A stretch of 64,000 bases of DNA from Novosphingobium sp. CECT 9465 (GCF_920987055.1 NZ_CAKLBX010000001.1:3210501-3274500), one strand, 5' to 3'. Counted from the first letter of the stretch, positions 8,267 to 17,425 are shown. Program-made: numbers and translations. The notes: generated by a model not told the origin, from the letters alone.

Positions 8267-9400
8267 TCAGTCGGCGGCTTCTTCCACCGGCGTCAAGTTG
8301 CGCATGAAATCGCGGAAATCGTTGCCCAGTTCGGGCAGCGGCAGTCCCAGCTTTTCGGCGATGTACAGGGTCATCAAGTTGTTGTCGGCAGAAGTGTTGG
8401 TCGCCGCGATATTGCCAAGCGAAACCTGCCGGTCGAACGCGCCCACTGCCACCAGCGCCATACGCAGCGCCACGACGACATCGTAGTAATCGAGATTGCC
8501 GACCTTGCGGCCCGCTGCCTTTTCATAAATCGCCACGGTTTCATCGCGCGTGGGCAGGCCTTCAAGCCTGGTCACGCCAAAACGACGGCTGAACAGATCG
8601 TCGAAATAGAGCCACCATGCCAAATCCAGTTCACGCGGGCCTAGTGCCGCCAGTTCCCAATCGATCAGCGCGGCAACGCTGCCATCGGGCCGCCACATCA
8701 CGTTGGACGGCGTCGGATCGCCCCACAACACGCAGGTATCGGTATTGTCCGGGCGGTTTTCCAGCACCCACTGCATCGCCGCATCCACGATCGGCAGCTT
8801 GCGCCCCTGCCCGCGCGCGGCATGCCAATCAACCAGATAGCCGAGGTATTGTTCAAGCCCCGGCGCGCCCCGGTCAGGACGATTGAGGAATTTGAAACCA
8901 TCCTGCCAATCCACTTCGTGCAGCTTTGCCAGCGCAGTCAGCGCGTTGGTAAAGTGCGTCAGACGTTCGGCCGGGGTACGTTGCGTCAACCAGCCTTCGA
9001 CATTGTAGTTCGGACGCTGCGTTGCCGCCTGGCCTTCGACGCGGCCCATCACCAGAAACGGCGCGCCCAGGATCGAGGCATCGTCTTCCTTGCCCACCCA
9101 CGGCGGCACCGGAAGATCGCCGCGCGCATCAAGTGCGGCCATCATGTTGGCCTGAAGCTTGAGATCGCTTTCGAACACCACTTCGAACGTCTGCGGCTGG
9201 CGACGGACCACCAGTGTGCGGTGAAAGTGCTGCCCTGCTTCGGTATAGTCTACATCGACGAAGAAGATTTCGGCCGAAAAGCCGGAGCCGAGCACGACAT
9301 CCATCGGTGCGACTGTCAGGCCTTCCCACGAAGGCTTCGTATTCACCAGCCAGCTGGTCAACCGATCGTGGACTGTCTTTGCGTCCAGCTTGACCGACAT
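8267..9400 (-). CDS. Phosphotransferase family protein (APH fold)
   Basis: A 377-aa homologue of the protein at 5263. The catalytic loop reads VLWGDPTPSNVMW, with Asp and Asn present, followed by ALIDWELAALGPRELDLAWW for metal binding. N-terminal GSGFSAEIFFV corresponds to the glycine-rich ATP loop. The length fits the family. It starts at the ATG at 9400 and is divergent from the FAD oxidoreductase at 9621, with a 220-base shared promoter region. Likely a small-molecule kinase in the catabolic island; the substrate is unknown. Confidence 0.8.
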   Translation of the reverse strand: MSVKLDAKTVHDRLTSWLVNTKPSWEGLTVAPMDVVLGSGFSAEIFFVDVDYTEAGQHFHRTLVVRRQPQTFEVVFESDLKLQANMMAALDARGDLPVPPWVGKEDDASILGAPFLVMGRVEGQAATQRPNYNVEGWLTQRTPAERLTHFTNALTALAKLHEVDWQDGFKFLNRPDRGAPGLEQYLGYLVDWHAARGQGRKLPIVDAAMQWVLENRPDNTDTCVLWGDPTPSNVMWRPDGSVAALIDWELAALGPRELDLAWWLYFDDLFSRRFGVTRLEGLPTRDETVAIYEKAAGRKVGNLDYYDVVVALRMALVAVGAFDRQVSLGNIAATNTSADNNLMTLYIAEKLGLPLPELGNDFRDFMRNLTPVEEAAD

Positions 9401-9620
9401 TGCAATTCCCTTCCTGTCACTTCCAGAATTTACGCGAATCGCGCAAGGCTGCGACGATCCGGTATCTGCACCGCAGCAAAGCGCGCGTCACAGTTCCCAA
9501 AACAGCGTCACGCTGGTCTGATGACCTGTCTTATGGAAGGCGCGTCATCAAACACTCCGTAATCATGCTGCCTACAACAGCGGTCGCCAATTTTGCGTAC
9601 CGCTTGCTGGAGAGCCTGAA

Positions 9621-11189
9621 GTGACCGAAGAAGCAGATGTCGTCATCGTTGGTGCAGGGCACAACGGCATGGCCGCAGCGGGCTATCTGAGCCGCGCCGG
9701 AAAACGTGTCATCGTGGTCGAGCGTCTTGGCAAAGTCGGCGGGATGACCAGCGCGGGCTACATGATCCCCGAAGCGCCCAGCCATCTCGTCACGCCTTGC
9801 GCGGTCGAATTGCTGTTCGTTCGCGGCAGCGGGCTGATCGAGGAACTGGAACTGGAAAAGCACGGGCTGCGCTGGGTCGATCCCGATCCGACCTATGCCT
9901 ATCTCGATCCGTCGGGCGCCAGTGTGTGTCTGTTCCGCGATCCCAAGCAGACGGCCGAAGACATGGGCCGCCTGAACCGTCAGGACGGTAAGAATTATCT
10001 GAAGTTCCTCGATCTGCTCAACGGGTTGATGGACATCGGCTTCCCGATGATGATGGCAGAACCCGGCAGGCCCGATCTGAAGAACCTGGGCAACATGGTG
10101 GGCAGCCTGGTGCGCAACGTGAAGCTGAAGAACGAGCTTCAGATTCTGGCGGCAGGAACGGCGGACCAGATTGCCTGCGAATGGTTCGAACACCCGGCCA
10201 ATATCGCCTTGCTCACCAACACGGCCGCAGGCGCGGGTCCGGTTGATGACGATGGCAACGGTGCTGCCTACATGATCCTTGCAGCGCTGCACCGGCTGGG
10301 CACGGGCAAACCGATCGGCAGCCTGCAAAGCTTTGCCAATGCCATGGCCAAAAGCATCGAGGCTTCGGGCGCCAAGATCCTGCTGAATGCGCCGGTTGCC
10401 GAAATCATCATCGACGATGGCGCGGCGCGGGGCGTACGCTTGGAAGATGGCCGTATCATCAAGGCGAAAGCCGTGATCGCCAGTTGCGATCCACGCACTG
10501 CCTTTGCCATGACCACGCCCGGCAAGGTTGAGCGCCGCCTGCTGGAACGTATCAAGCATGCGCCGGCAAACCGATCGAATGCCGCGCCGTTTCTTGCCAA
10601 TATCGCAATGTCGAAGCCACTGACGCTGAAGCGCCATCAGGACATGCGCCACGATGGCGCGGACCTCAACAAGGCCGTCGGCTATATCGGTACGCCCGAA
10701 CAGGTGCGCGAAAGCTTTGCGGCGGCACGGCGCGGCGATATTCCCAAGGAACACGCCGTTTCAGTCACGCCGCTTTCGAACACCGATCCTTCGCAGGCAC
10801 CGGCGGGCGGCGGTCTTGCCTATATCTACGTACCAGGCATGGCGGTTGATGCGCGCGAAGGCTGGACGCAGGAAGTGAAGGACCGCACGATGCGCGATCT
10901 GATCGCGCAGATGTCGGAATACTATGACGGCTTCGATGCCGAGGTCGGCCGTTTTGTGGAAACCGCGCGCGATCGCGAAAAGCGGCTCAATGCCACGAAT
11001 GGCTGCGTGACTCACATCGATTTCGGATCGCTCCGATCGGGTCAGAACCGCCCTGCAACCGGATTCGGCAGCCCCAAGCCTGCCGTGCCGGGTCTGTATA
11101 TCGGCGGCGCCGGTGCACATCCGGGCGGGGGAATCTCCGGTCTGCCGGGCAAGATCGCTGCCAAGCGCATCCTGCGCCAGATCAAGTGA
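9621..11189 (+). CDS. NAD(P)/FAD-dependent oxidoreductase, phytoene-desaturase/PYROXD2-like
   Basis: A 522-aa flavoprotein. The N-terminus has the FAD dinucleotide motif VIVGAGHNGMAAAGYLSRAG followed by an acidic VVVE strand end and GKVGGMTS. The C-terminus has LYIGGAGAHPGGGISGLPG, the second FAD-contacting block typical of CrtI-like amine-oxidase/desaturase families. The start is a GTG at 9621. The family includes carotenoid desaturases and human PYROXD2, but no carotenoid genes are adjacent, so a dehydrogenase in the catabolic route is more likely. The last 8 bases overlap the convergent TetR gene. Confidence 0.8.
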   Translation: MTEEADVVIVGAGHNGMAAAGYLSRAGKRVIVVERLGKVGGMTSAGYMIPEAPSHLVTPCAVELLFVRGSGLIEELELEKHGLRWVDPDPTYAYLDPSGASVCLFRDPKQTAEDMGRLNRQDGKNYLKFLDLLNGLMDIGFPMMMAEPGRPDLKNLGNMVGSLVRNVKLKNELQILAAGTADQIACEWFEHPANIALLTNTAAGAGPVDDDGNGAAYMILAALHRLGTGKPIGSLQSFANAMAKSIEASGAKILLNAPVAEIIIDDGAARGVRLEDGRIIKAKAVIASCDPRTAFAMTTPGKVERRLLERIKHAPANRSNAAPFLANIAMSKPLTLKRHQDMRHDGADLNKAVGYIGTPEQVRESFAAARRGDIPKEHAVSVTPLSNTDPSQAPAGGGLAYIYVPGMAVDAREGWTQEVKDRTMRDLIAQMSEYYDGFDAEVGRFVETARDREKRLNATNGCVTHIDFGSLRSGQNRPATGFGSPKPAVPGLYIGGAGAHPGGGISGLPGKIAAKRILRQIK

Positions 11190-11901
11190 CGGTGACGGCT
11201 TCGGCCGGATGATCCTTGCTGGAATTGCTGGTCGGGCCAAGCAGCCCGGCCAGCAATGTATCGGCAAATTCCGCGACCCGACGAGGGATCGCTTCAGGGT
11301 CAGCCTCCGCGCCAACGCCCAAAGCGTCGAGCATGGGCATCGAGGCGAAATAGAAACCCACGCCCTGAACCAGCATGGCCATGAATGCCGACGACGAGAT
11401 CTGCTGGATCGGTCTGATAGCAAGCACTTCTGCAAACAGAGCGTCGAGGCTTTGCTTGAACGGGTGGATGTACAGCGCAACAAGATAGTCGAGCCGCCAT
11501 GTACTGCGTCGGCCTTCGGCATGGCTTATGCCGATGAAGCTGGGGTTTTCTGCCGCCCAACCGCAAAACCTGTGAACCAGCAAGCGCAGGCGGCTTTCAG
11601 GATCGAGATCGTGGCGGGCAAAGACCGTGAACACCGGCGCGCCAAATTTCGCGACGCGCCAGTCCACGGCTTTGCGCCAGAGATCGGCTTTCGACCCGAA
11701 TCGCACATTGATCAGATTGTGGCTAACGCCCAGACGCTTGGCCAGATCACGAACCGTGGTGCCTTCATACCCCGATTCTGCAAAGCATTCGAACGCCAGG
11801 TGCAGCACACGCTCTTCAGGCACGGCGCTGGCCGCATCGGCGGGCGGGCGGCCACGCCGTCGGCCGATGAGCGCATCAGTATCTGGCGCAGCCTTGCTCA
11901 T
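11182..11901 (-). CDS. TetR family transcriptional regulator
   Basis: A 239-aa TetR regulator. After a basic GRRRGRPP leader comes the helix-turn-helix with TTVRDLAKRLGVSHNLINVRFGSKADLW, in the canonical TetR arrangement. The rest is a helical ligand domain. The ATG at 11901 is chosen; a further ATG 12 codons upstream lies close to the operator palindrome. The gene converges on the FAD oxidoreductase with an 8-base overlap. Its promoter region contains a perfect 20-bp palindrome (11921-11940), which strongly suggests autoregulation. Confidence 0.87.
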   Translation of the reverse strand: MSKAAPDTDALIGRRRGRPPADAASAVPEERVLHLAFECFAESGYEGTTVRDLAKRLGVSHNLINVRFGSKADLWRKAVDWRVAKFGAPVFTVFARHDLDPESRLRLLVHRFCGWAAENPSFIGISHAEGRRSTWRLDYLVALYIHPFKQSLDALFAEVLAIRPIQQISSSAFMAMLVQGVGFYFASMPMLDALGVGAEADPEAIPRRVAEFADTLLAGLLGPTSNSSKDHPAEAVTVT

Positions 11902-11920
11902 GCCAGGTATTTTTGCATCT

Positions 11921-11940
11921 AAATTGACAAGTGTCAATTT
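11921..11940. promoter_or_regulatory. Palindromic operator AAATTGACA-AG-TGTCAATTT
   Basis: A perfect inverted repeat with 9-bp arms and a 2-bp spacer lies 20 bases upstream of the TetR start at 11901. Each arm contains TTGACA, which also matches a sigma-70 -35 box on either strand, so a bound repressor would block the promoter. The palindrome and its position are seen directly; the binding partner is inferred. Confidence 0.75.
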
Positions 11941-12043
11941 GGTGACGGAATTTCACGCGAGGCGAGCACATCAGGTGTTGCCAAAGCGATGCAGCCACCC
12001 GCCTGCCCTCTTTGCAACTGCCCGGCCCCGGTGCAAGCCAGGG

Positions 12044-12117
12044 TTCAGGCCGTGGTGCCACCGGATTGAGCGACGCATGTCACCACGGCCTGAAAACCTC
12101 AATATCTGAAAACCTCA
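12044..12117. repeat. 14-bp inverted repeat plus short direct repeat
   Basis: TTCAGGCCGTGGTG (12044-12057) is exactly complementary to CACCACGGCCTGAA (12081-12094) with a 23-base loop. TGAAAACCTCA occurs twice, at 12091-12101 and 12107-12117, the second copy covering the SDR stop codon. It may be a transcription-end hairpin for the minus-strand SDR gene, although no T-run follows. Confidence 0.5.
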
Positions 12118-12924
12118 GTAATAGATTTCCATGCGTCCGCCATCGACCAGCATGTACTGGCCGGTGATGTAGCTGGCGCGGGCAGAACACAGGAAGGCGC
12201 ACAGGCCGGCCACTTCATCGGGATTGCCAAAGCGCTTCATCGGAATACGGTCGATCAGGCCTGCCATGAACTGCTCATAGGTCTGGTTCACTGCCTTGGC
12301 GCATTCGCGGAAGAAGGCTTCGTACTGCGCGCCGGTATCGATAAATCCGGGCGGGACCGTGTTCACGGTGATGCCGAATTCTGCCAGTTCATCCGCCAGA
12401 CTGCGGCTGAGGCCCAGCGCGGACGGACGCAGGGTGTTGGCCAGAACATAATCGAAGCCCAGCGTGGCGCGGCGGCCTGGCAAGCGGCCATGGCCCGATC
12501 CGACCGTGACGATGCGGCCCCATCTGCGCTCCTTCATTGCCGGCGTCACCGCGCGCGCGAAGTGGGCGAAAGCCTTGACCACATTGTCGAAGGTGGTCTG
12601 GAAATCCTCGTCGGCCATGTCTTCAAACCGTCCAGAGGGCGGGCCTACCGGCGAAAAGATCGCAATGTCCGGCGCGTCGAACAGCGCCGTCGCCTCTGCC
12701 ACCATGCGCGGATAGCTATCGAGCTGCGTCAGGTCGGCACTGACGCCCCCTGCCTCGCCGCCTGCGGCGCGGATCGCCGCGACCGTCTCGTCAATCCCGG
12801 CCTGTCCGCGCGCGACAACCACCACCCGGCAGCCGTTGCGCCCCAGTTCTTCGGCAATCGCGCGGCCAATGCCGTGCGTCCCGCCGGTGACCAGTGCGGT
12901 CTTTCCTGCAATTCCCAGATCCAT
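12115..12924 (-). CDS. SDR family protein with a non-canonical active site
   Basis: A 269-aa SDR with a normal cofactor motif TGGTHGIG and C-terminal LVDGGRMEIYY. The catalytic region reads VGSGHG and then FDYVLANTLRPS. If the Tyr of DYVLAN is the catalytic one, the Lys of YxxxK is Asn here. The conserved NNAG stretch is replaced by FSPVGPP. These changes suggest altered chemistry or loss of dehydrogenase activity. Start at the ATG at 12924 (MDLGIAGK). It is divergent from the VOC gene at 13052. SDR membership is clear; the catalytic assignment is less so. Confidence 0.8.
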   Translation of the reverse strand: MDLGIAGKTALVTGGTHGIGRAIAEELGRNGCRVVVVARGQAGIDETVAAIRAAGGEAGGVSADLTQLDSYPRMVAEATALFDAPDIAIFSPVGPPSGRFEDMADEDFQTTFDNVVKAFAHFARAVTPAMKERRWGRIVTVGSGHGRLPGRRATLGFDYVLANTLRPSALGLSRSLADELAEFGITVNTVPPGFIDTGAQYEAFFRECAKAVNQTYEQFMAGLIDRIPMKRFGNPDEVAGLCAFLCSARASYITGQYMLVDGGRMEIYY

Positions 12925-13051
12925 CACACTCTCCCATGTTGTTCGTGCCGACAAGGGGCGGCTGCCGGCGCAGTCTCGCACCTGCCAACGGTCAGGCGCG
13001 GGCGGGCGGCACGGCGCGCATTCTCTTGCAAAACAGGGGAGTGATGCCGCA

Positions 13052-13465
13052 ATGCCGCTCGATCACGTCAATATCCGCACCGCCCGGCTGGAAGCATCCA
13101 TCGCGTTTTACGGCGATGTCGTGGGCCTGCGCATGGAACCGCCGCCGGGGTGCGCGAACATGGCCAGCGCCGCATGGGGCAAGGATGCGGGCGGTCAGGC
13201 CGTGGTCCACCTTGTCGGTGCAGACCGCGAAATCGAAAACGGTGGCCCGGTGCGCGGCGTGGCGCAGCGCGGCATGATCGACCACTTCGCACTGCGCTGC
13301 ATTGACCGGGAGAATCACATCGCCCGGCTTGAGCGATCCGGGCTGGCGTTCGAACGGGCCGATGTTCCGGCCATTGGCATGCATCTGGTGTTCGTGCGCG
13401 ATCCCAATGCCATCCTTGTCGAACTGGCATTCCCCCTTGAAACCCTTGCGGAGAACGCAGCATGA
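13052..13465 (+). CDS. VOC family protein
   Basis: A 137-aa glyoxalase/bleomycin-resistance-fold protein. LDHVNIRTARLEASIAFYGDVVGL is the classical first module with a metal-ligand His, and IDHFALRC plus HLVFVRDPNAILVEL form the second, with a further His and the terminal Glu. This arrangement fits a complete two-module VOC monomer. Its stop overlaps the start of the SnoaL-like gene by 4 bases (ATGA), so they are coupled. Possible roles are ring cleavage, isomerisation or epimerisation; no substrate is implied. Confidence 0.82.
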   Translation: MPLDHVNIRTARLEASIAFYGDVVGLRMEPPPGCANMASAAWGKDAGGQAVVHLVGADREIENGGPVRGVAQRGMIDHFALRCIDRENHIARLERSGLAFERADVPAIGMHLVFVRDPNAILVELAFPLETLAENAA

Positions 13466-13965
13466 GCGCGCCCGATGAAACAGCCGACAAACTGGCAATA
13501 ACCGAACAGCTGGCGAACTATGCCCGCGCGATGGACCGCATCGACCATGAACTGGGCTATGCCGTGTGGCACCCGGACGGCACCGCGCGTTATGGTGCGA
13601 TGTTTGAAGGGACGGGACGCGCATTCATCGATTGGGTTTGTGACACACACGCGCAAATGGTCGCGCACGTGCACCGCGTGACCAACATCCTGATCACGCT
13701 CGACGCAGATCACGCCGCCAGCGAAGCCTATGTCCACGCCACGCTGCGATTTGAACAGGACGGCGTACTGCGGCAGGGCAACGTCTATGGCCGCTACCTC
13801 GACCGCTGGTCCCGCCGCGAAGGCCGCTGGGCCATCGATCACCGCGAATATGTGCAGGACATCGACGAAATCGTCGCCGCCGGCCCGCCTCTGGTCGGCG
13901 CGTTCGGCGGACGGCGCGACCAGGACGATCCTTCCTATGCGGTGTTTGCGGGCGTCAAGCCCTAA
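13462..13965 (+). CDS. SnoaL-like / NTF2-superfamily protein
   Basis: A 167-aa protein with the cone-shaped NTF2 fold pattern: LAITEQLANYARAMDRIDHEL at the N-terminus, HRVTNILITLDADHAASEAYVHA, then YLDRWSRREGRWAIDHREY. These match the SnoaL_4-like group found as small subunits of ring-hydroxylating dioxygenases, dehydratases or ketosteroid-isomerase-like enzymes. It overlaps the VOC gene by 4 bases and converges on the hydrolase gene with a 4-base overlap. Probably a lyase or isomerase in the same pathway (inference). Confidence 0.78.
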   Translation: MSAPDETADKLAITEQLANYARAMDRIDHELGYAVWHPDGTARYGAMFEGTGRAFIDWVCDTHAQMVAHVHRVTNILITLDADHAASEAYVHATLRFEQDGVLRQGNVYGRYLDRWSRREGRWAIDHREYVQDIDEIVAAGPPLVGAFGGRRDQDDPSYAVFAGVKP

Positions 13966-15023
13966 CCCGCCAGCGCCCTTTGCGCTGCCACGCCTTCACC
14001 CCAGTTGTGGATGCGCGCCCAGAACTGGGTGCGGGTGTGGGCGAAGTTGTGCATGTGGGCCATGCGCGGGCAGACGTAGAGCTGGATGTCGATTGCGCTT
14101 TTGAACGCCTTGGGTTCGGCCCATGGATCGGGCACCACGTCGCGTTCGCCCACGCCAATGAACACGGGCACACGGATTGAGGCCGCCTCAAGCGCCACGG
14201 CACCGGGCGCTACCATGGTGATGCCGCAGGCAGGCGTTGTGGCCGAGCGCCATTCGGGCAAGGGATCGACCAGTCCGGCAGATGCCTTCATGTCCAGCGC
14301 TACGATGTCGGCGGGTTGATCGTCATAGTGGAACGACCACTGGAAAGGATGTTCCCCTGCTTGCGCCGCCGCTTGCAGTGCTTCTGCATCGCCCAATTGC
14401 GGGCCGGTTGATGCTGCCAGCTGGGCAAGGTTGTAGATCTTGGGCGCGCCCGGCTTGCTGCGGCGCGAAACCCATGGCCATGCGGCTTCGGGCTGGCCGG
14501 GCCGCGTTGGAACGATGGTATGGATACCGCTGTAACCGAGCACACCGACGCCATCGAATGTTTCGTGATTGCCTTGCGCCACCACCGCGAAGCATCCACC
14601 CATCGACTGGCCAATGCCGAGGCATGTCGCATTGGCAATCGGCGGCAAACCCTGCGCCAGCGTACCCGTCGCGATCTGTTCCATCACATGGCGCACAGTG
14701 GCGTCATTGCCCGCCGCGATCACATCCAGATCGAGCAGTTCGTCGGGCGGAATGGTCGATTCACCAAAGCCCAGGTGATCGCAGGCAACGAAGATCCACC
14801 CGCGCGCGGTGTGGTATCCGGCCTCGCCGCCGCCCTGCCCGTCTGGCATGTCGAAGCTGTAGTAACGGCGGTTGTAGCCGCCGCCGGGGAACGCGAAGCA
14901 CACCACCGGCGGATTGGACAGCGCGCCATCATCCGGCAGAAAAACCGTCACGGCCGTGTGTGCAGGCATGCCGATGGCGACGGCATCGGTTACGTCGACT
15001 GTCAGTTCGATGGGATCACGCAA
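13962..15023 (-). CDS. Alpha/beta hydrolase
   Basis: A 353-aa alpha/beta hydrolase. The oxyanion and nucleophile regions are visible: CFAFPGGGYNRRYYSF early, VACDHLGFGES, and the nucleophile elbow GIGQSMGGC (GxSxG with Gln before Ser). A later FIGVGERDVVPDP carries the acid residue and MAHMHNFAHT the probable catalytic His. The start is judged to be a TTG at 15023 with a GGAGA ribosome-binding site; the longer frame to 15110 would run into the VOC gene. It follows that VOC gene by 17 bases. Probably an esterase or C-C hydrolase; the substrate is unknown. Confidence 0.78.
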   Translation of the reverse strand: MRDPIELTVDVTDAVAIGMPAHTAVTVFLPDDGALSNPPVVCFAFPGGGYNRRYYSFDMPDGQGGGEAGYHTARGWIFVACDHLGFGESTIPPDELLDLDVIAAGNDATVRHVMEQIATGTLAQGLPPIANATCLGIGQSMGGCFAVVAQGNHETFDGVGVLGYSGIHTIVPTRPGQPEAAWPWVSRRSKPGAPKIYNLAQLAASTGPQLGDAEALQAAAQAGEHPFQWSFHYDDQPADIVALDMKASAGLVDPLPEWRSATTPACGITMVAPGAVALEAASIRVPVFIGVGERDVVPDPWAEPKAFKSAIDIQLYVCPRMAHMHNFAHTRTQFWARIHNWGEGVAAQRALAG

Positions 15024-15040
15024 GGCTGGTCTCCGATAAA

Positions 15041-15550
15041 TCAGGTGATGGCGGCAGGATAAGTGGGCGTTGCGCCAGTGACCTGGACATAGAGATCGGG
15101 TGCCATCCACACATGCTCGACATAATGCCCCAGCGTCTTGCGCTCGTCGGTATAAATAAAGCGCATCACATCTCCCAGTGCGCCCTGGAATGCAATGGGG
15201 TGTCGCGCCAGATCAAGCGAGGCGACATGGGCATCCCAGTTGGCCAGCGGTCCATCAATGCGGATGCACACGTGGTGAAACCGGATGGCAAGTTCGCTGC
15301 CGCCCGGCAGGACGTCCTTGAACAGCGGGGCTGTATCGCCGATCGGTTCGATCAGTTCGATTTCCACCCCGCCAACGCGGGCAAGGCCGATCTTCAACTG
15401 TGGTCCGCTTTCATCCGATCCGGTGCCGACATTGGTGAATACATAAAAACCGGGTGTGTCGAATTCGCTGCGGAAAACCTCGATAGCGGCGTCGATGTCG
15501 TTGGTGACATAGGCCACCTGGCTGTGCTGGGTGTTCGGGCGCGCAAACAT
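15041..15550 (-). CDS. VOC family protein
   Basis: A 169-aa VOC protein starting at the ATG at 15550 (MFARPN). SQVAYVTNDIDAAIEVF opens module one, VEIELIEPIGD closes it, and RFHHVCIRIDGPLANWDAHV opens module two. Hallmark His and Glu positions are present in both modules. It sits between an SDR and the hydrolase in a minus-strand operon with gaps of 19 and 17 bases. Relatives are often annotated as methylmalonyl-CoA epimerase-like. The specific reaction cannot be told. Confidence 0.8.
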   Translation of the reverse strand: MFARPNTQHSQVAYVTNDIDAAIEVFRSEFDTPGFYVFTNVGTGSDESGPQLKIGLARVGGVEIELIEPIGDTAPLFKDVLPGGSELAIRFHHVCIRIDGPLANWDAHVASLDLARHPIAFQGALGDVMRFIYTDERKTLGHYVEHVWMAPDLYVQVTGATPTYPAAIT

Positions 15551-15569
15551 GGTTGTGGTCCTTTCGCGA

Positions 15570-16355
15570 TCAGTTGGCGAACAGCTTGCCGCCATCGATC
15601 ACCAGCGTATCGCCGGTGTGATAACGCGCGGCATCGCTGGCGAGGTAAACCGCCGCGCCTTCCAGATCGCCGGGCTGGCCGATCCGGCCAAGTGGCACAC
15701 GGGCTGAAACGCGCGCTGCCATCACTGCACCGATTTCCGGGTCGGCAAAGGTCATTTCGGTTTCGATAAAGCCTGGCGCAATCACGTTGCAGCGAATGCC
15801 GTGAGGCCCCAGTTCAGCGGCGAGCGCCTTGGCCAGCGAGTTCAGGCCGCCCTTGGCAATGCCGTAATGCGCCAGTGTCGGTACGCCCTGTGCGATGGAA
15901 CCGCTGCCGCAGATGATCAGCGATCCACCGGGATCGCCTGCGATCGCCCGATCCACCATGTGCTTTGCCACGGCCCGCAAAGTGAACACCGCACCATCAA
16001 GGTTGACGTCGATCAGTTCGCGATAGGCCTCACGCGTCATGTCGACGAAGGGCACCTGAGTGGCGATACCGGCATTGGCCACGACGATATCGATCCGCCC
16101 CAGTTGCGACACCGCCTGTTCCACACCTGCCACGATGGCCGCGTCATCGCGAACGTCGACGCTGCCGGTCATCACGCGCACACCAAGGCTGCGCAGCTTT
16201 TCAGCGGCCTCCTCATTCTTGTCGGGGCGGCGGCCCCAGATGACGATGTCGGCACCAGCTTTGGCCAGCCCGCGCGCAAAAGCGAAGCCCAGGCCGGAAT
16301 TTGCGCCGGTAACCAGCGCCACCTTGCCCGAAAGATCGAACATGTCTTTGGGCAT
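15570..16355 (-). CDS. SDR family oxidoreductase
   Basis: A 261-aa classical SDR: TGANSGLG, NAGIATQ, CGSGSIAQG with the catalytic Ser, YGIAK as YxxxK, then GFIETEMT and LVIDGGKLFAN. All catalytic residues are intact. Start at the ATG at 16355, preceded by GGAGGGTGT. It is the first gene of a minus-strand operon (SDR, VOC, hydrolase) lying 146 bases downstream of an AraC regulator reading in the same direction, which may activate it. The closest families are gluconate-5-dehydrogenase or FabG-like SDRs. Confidence 0.86.
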   Translation of the reverse strand: MPKDMFDLSGKVALVTGANSGLGFAFARGLAKAGADIVIWGRRPDKNEEAAEKLRSLGVRVMTGSVDVRDDAAIVAGVEQAVSQLGRIDIVVANAGIATQVPFVDMTREAYRELIDVNLDGAVFTLRAVAKHMVDRAIAGDPGGSLIICGSGSIAQGVPTLAHYGIAKGGLNSLAKALAAELGPHGIRCNVIAPGFIETEMTFADPEIGAVMAARVSARVPLGRIGQPGDLEGAAVYLASDAARYHTGDTLVIDGGKLFAN

Positions 16356-16501
16356 GACACCCTCCCTTTTTATGCAGCGGCACATTGGAAAGTGCCATCG
16401 ACCCTGTCTGTCGCAACCAGCGCGACTGCATCAAGCGTGAACCTGCGTCACGGACAGCCATTGCTATCGCGCGACTGCCGCCCTGCCGGGTGCTGGCCCC
16501 A

Positions 16502-17425
16502 TCAGGGACGGATCGCCTGCCGGAACGCCTTGGGCGTGGTTCCCACCGCCTTGCGGAATGCTGCTGAAAACGCCGCCGGTGTTTCAAAGCCGCAACGCCA
16601 GGCGATTTCCTTGATCGGCGGCCGCGCTTGCACCAGCAGCGCCTTGGCTCGCGCAATGCGCCGGTCGGCAGCATAGGCCGCAAGCGTCTGCCCTGTCGAC
16701 ATGCGGAACATGCGGAAGAAGTGCCGTGTGCTCATATCGCACAGGCTGGCGAGTTCGGCGACACTCGGCAACCTGCCGGGCTGCTCGATCGCTTCTTCGA
16801 TTCGGCGCAGTTGCGCGGGATCGAGCCGCCCCCCTCCTGCGCGATCAATTGCCGGGCGGCGAAAGTAGCGATAAAGCTGCACACTCACTTCGGTCATCAA
16901 GGCTTCGGCCAGCAGCGAACTGCCGAAATCCGGGCATTCGATTTCACGCGCCAGCCGCAGCAGCGCATCACGGACATGGGGACTGCGCACATCAAGCGAG
17001 GCTTCAAGCGCGTCGCCATTATCAAGCAGGTCCATGTCGCCACCGGCCAGGCCTTCGAAACCGCAGCAGATCGATCGCTGCTCGCCCTCGCCCCATCTGG
17101 TTTCAAGGTCCTGCCCTGCCGGAATGAAGATTATGTCGCCCATCGGGATCGGTTCGCTTCGCGGCAGCGTGGTGTAATGCCCCAGTGGCGCACCGGGCCT
17201 GCGTGACAACGCAAGGTCAAGGAAACCGCGCCCTGAACGGAATGTGCCGCTTTGCGGACCGGTGAAGCGATAATGATGCAGCTCGACCGTAGCGCGGGGC
17301 AAGACCATGCGACCGGCAACATGACAATCCATCCCGCGCATGTCGGGAACGTCGAAGACTGCCGAAACACTTGCCATAGGCTCGATCCTCTTGAACTCAG
17401 CCGCTCTCACGTCGGACTTTGGCAT
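16502..17425 (-). CDS. AraC family transcriptional regulator
   Basis: A 307-aa regulator with a C-terminal double helix-turn-helix. The first HTH has VAELASLCDMSTRHFFRMF, the linker ATGQ-like STGQTLAAY, and the second HTH has IKEIAWRCGFETPAAFSAAFRKAVGTTPKAFR, the standard AraC signature. The N-terminal 180 residues are a cupin-like sensor region without recognisable ligand identity. An in-frame ATG at 17377 is an alternative start. It is divergent from the SnoaL/Rieske operon at 17587 and upstream of the SDR-VOC-hydrolase operon, so it may control either. Confidence 0.85.
   Translation of the reverse strand: MPKSDVRAAEFKRIEPMASVSAVFDVPDMRGMDCHVAGRMVLPRATVELHHYRFTGPQSGTFRSGRGFLDLALSRRPGAPLGHYTTLPRSEPIPMGDIIFIPAGQDLETRWGEGEQRSICCGFEGLAGGDMDLLDNGDALEASLDVRSPHVRDALLRLAREIECPDFGSSLLAEALMTEVSVQLYRYFRRPAIDRAGGGRLDPAQLRRIEEAIEQPGRLPSVAELASLCDMSTRHFFRMFRMSTGQTLAAYAADRRIARAKALLVQARPPIKEIAWRCGFETPAAFSAAFRKAVGTTPKAFRQAIRP

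Noticed and set aside
15024-15110. ATG/GTG-side extension of the alpha/beta hydrolase into the VOC gene
   Set aside because: It would overlap 70 bases of the VOC gene; a TTG with a good ribosome-binding site sits in the gap.
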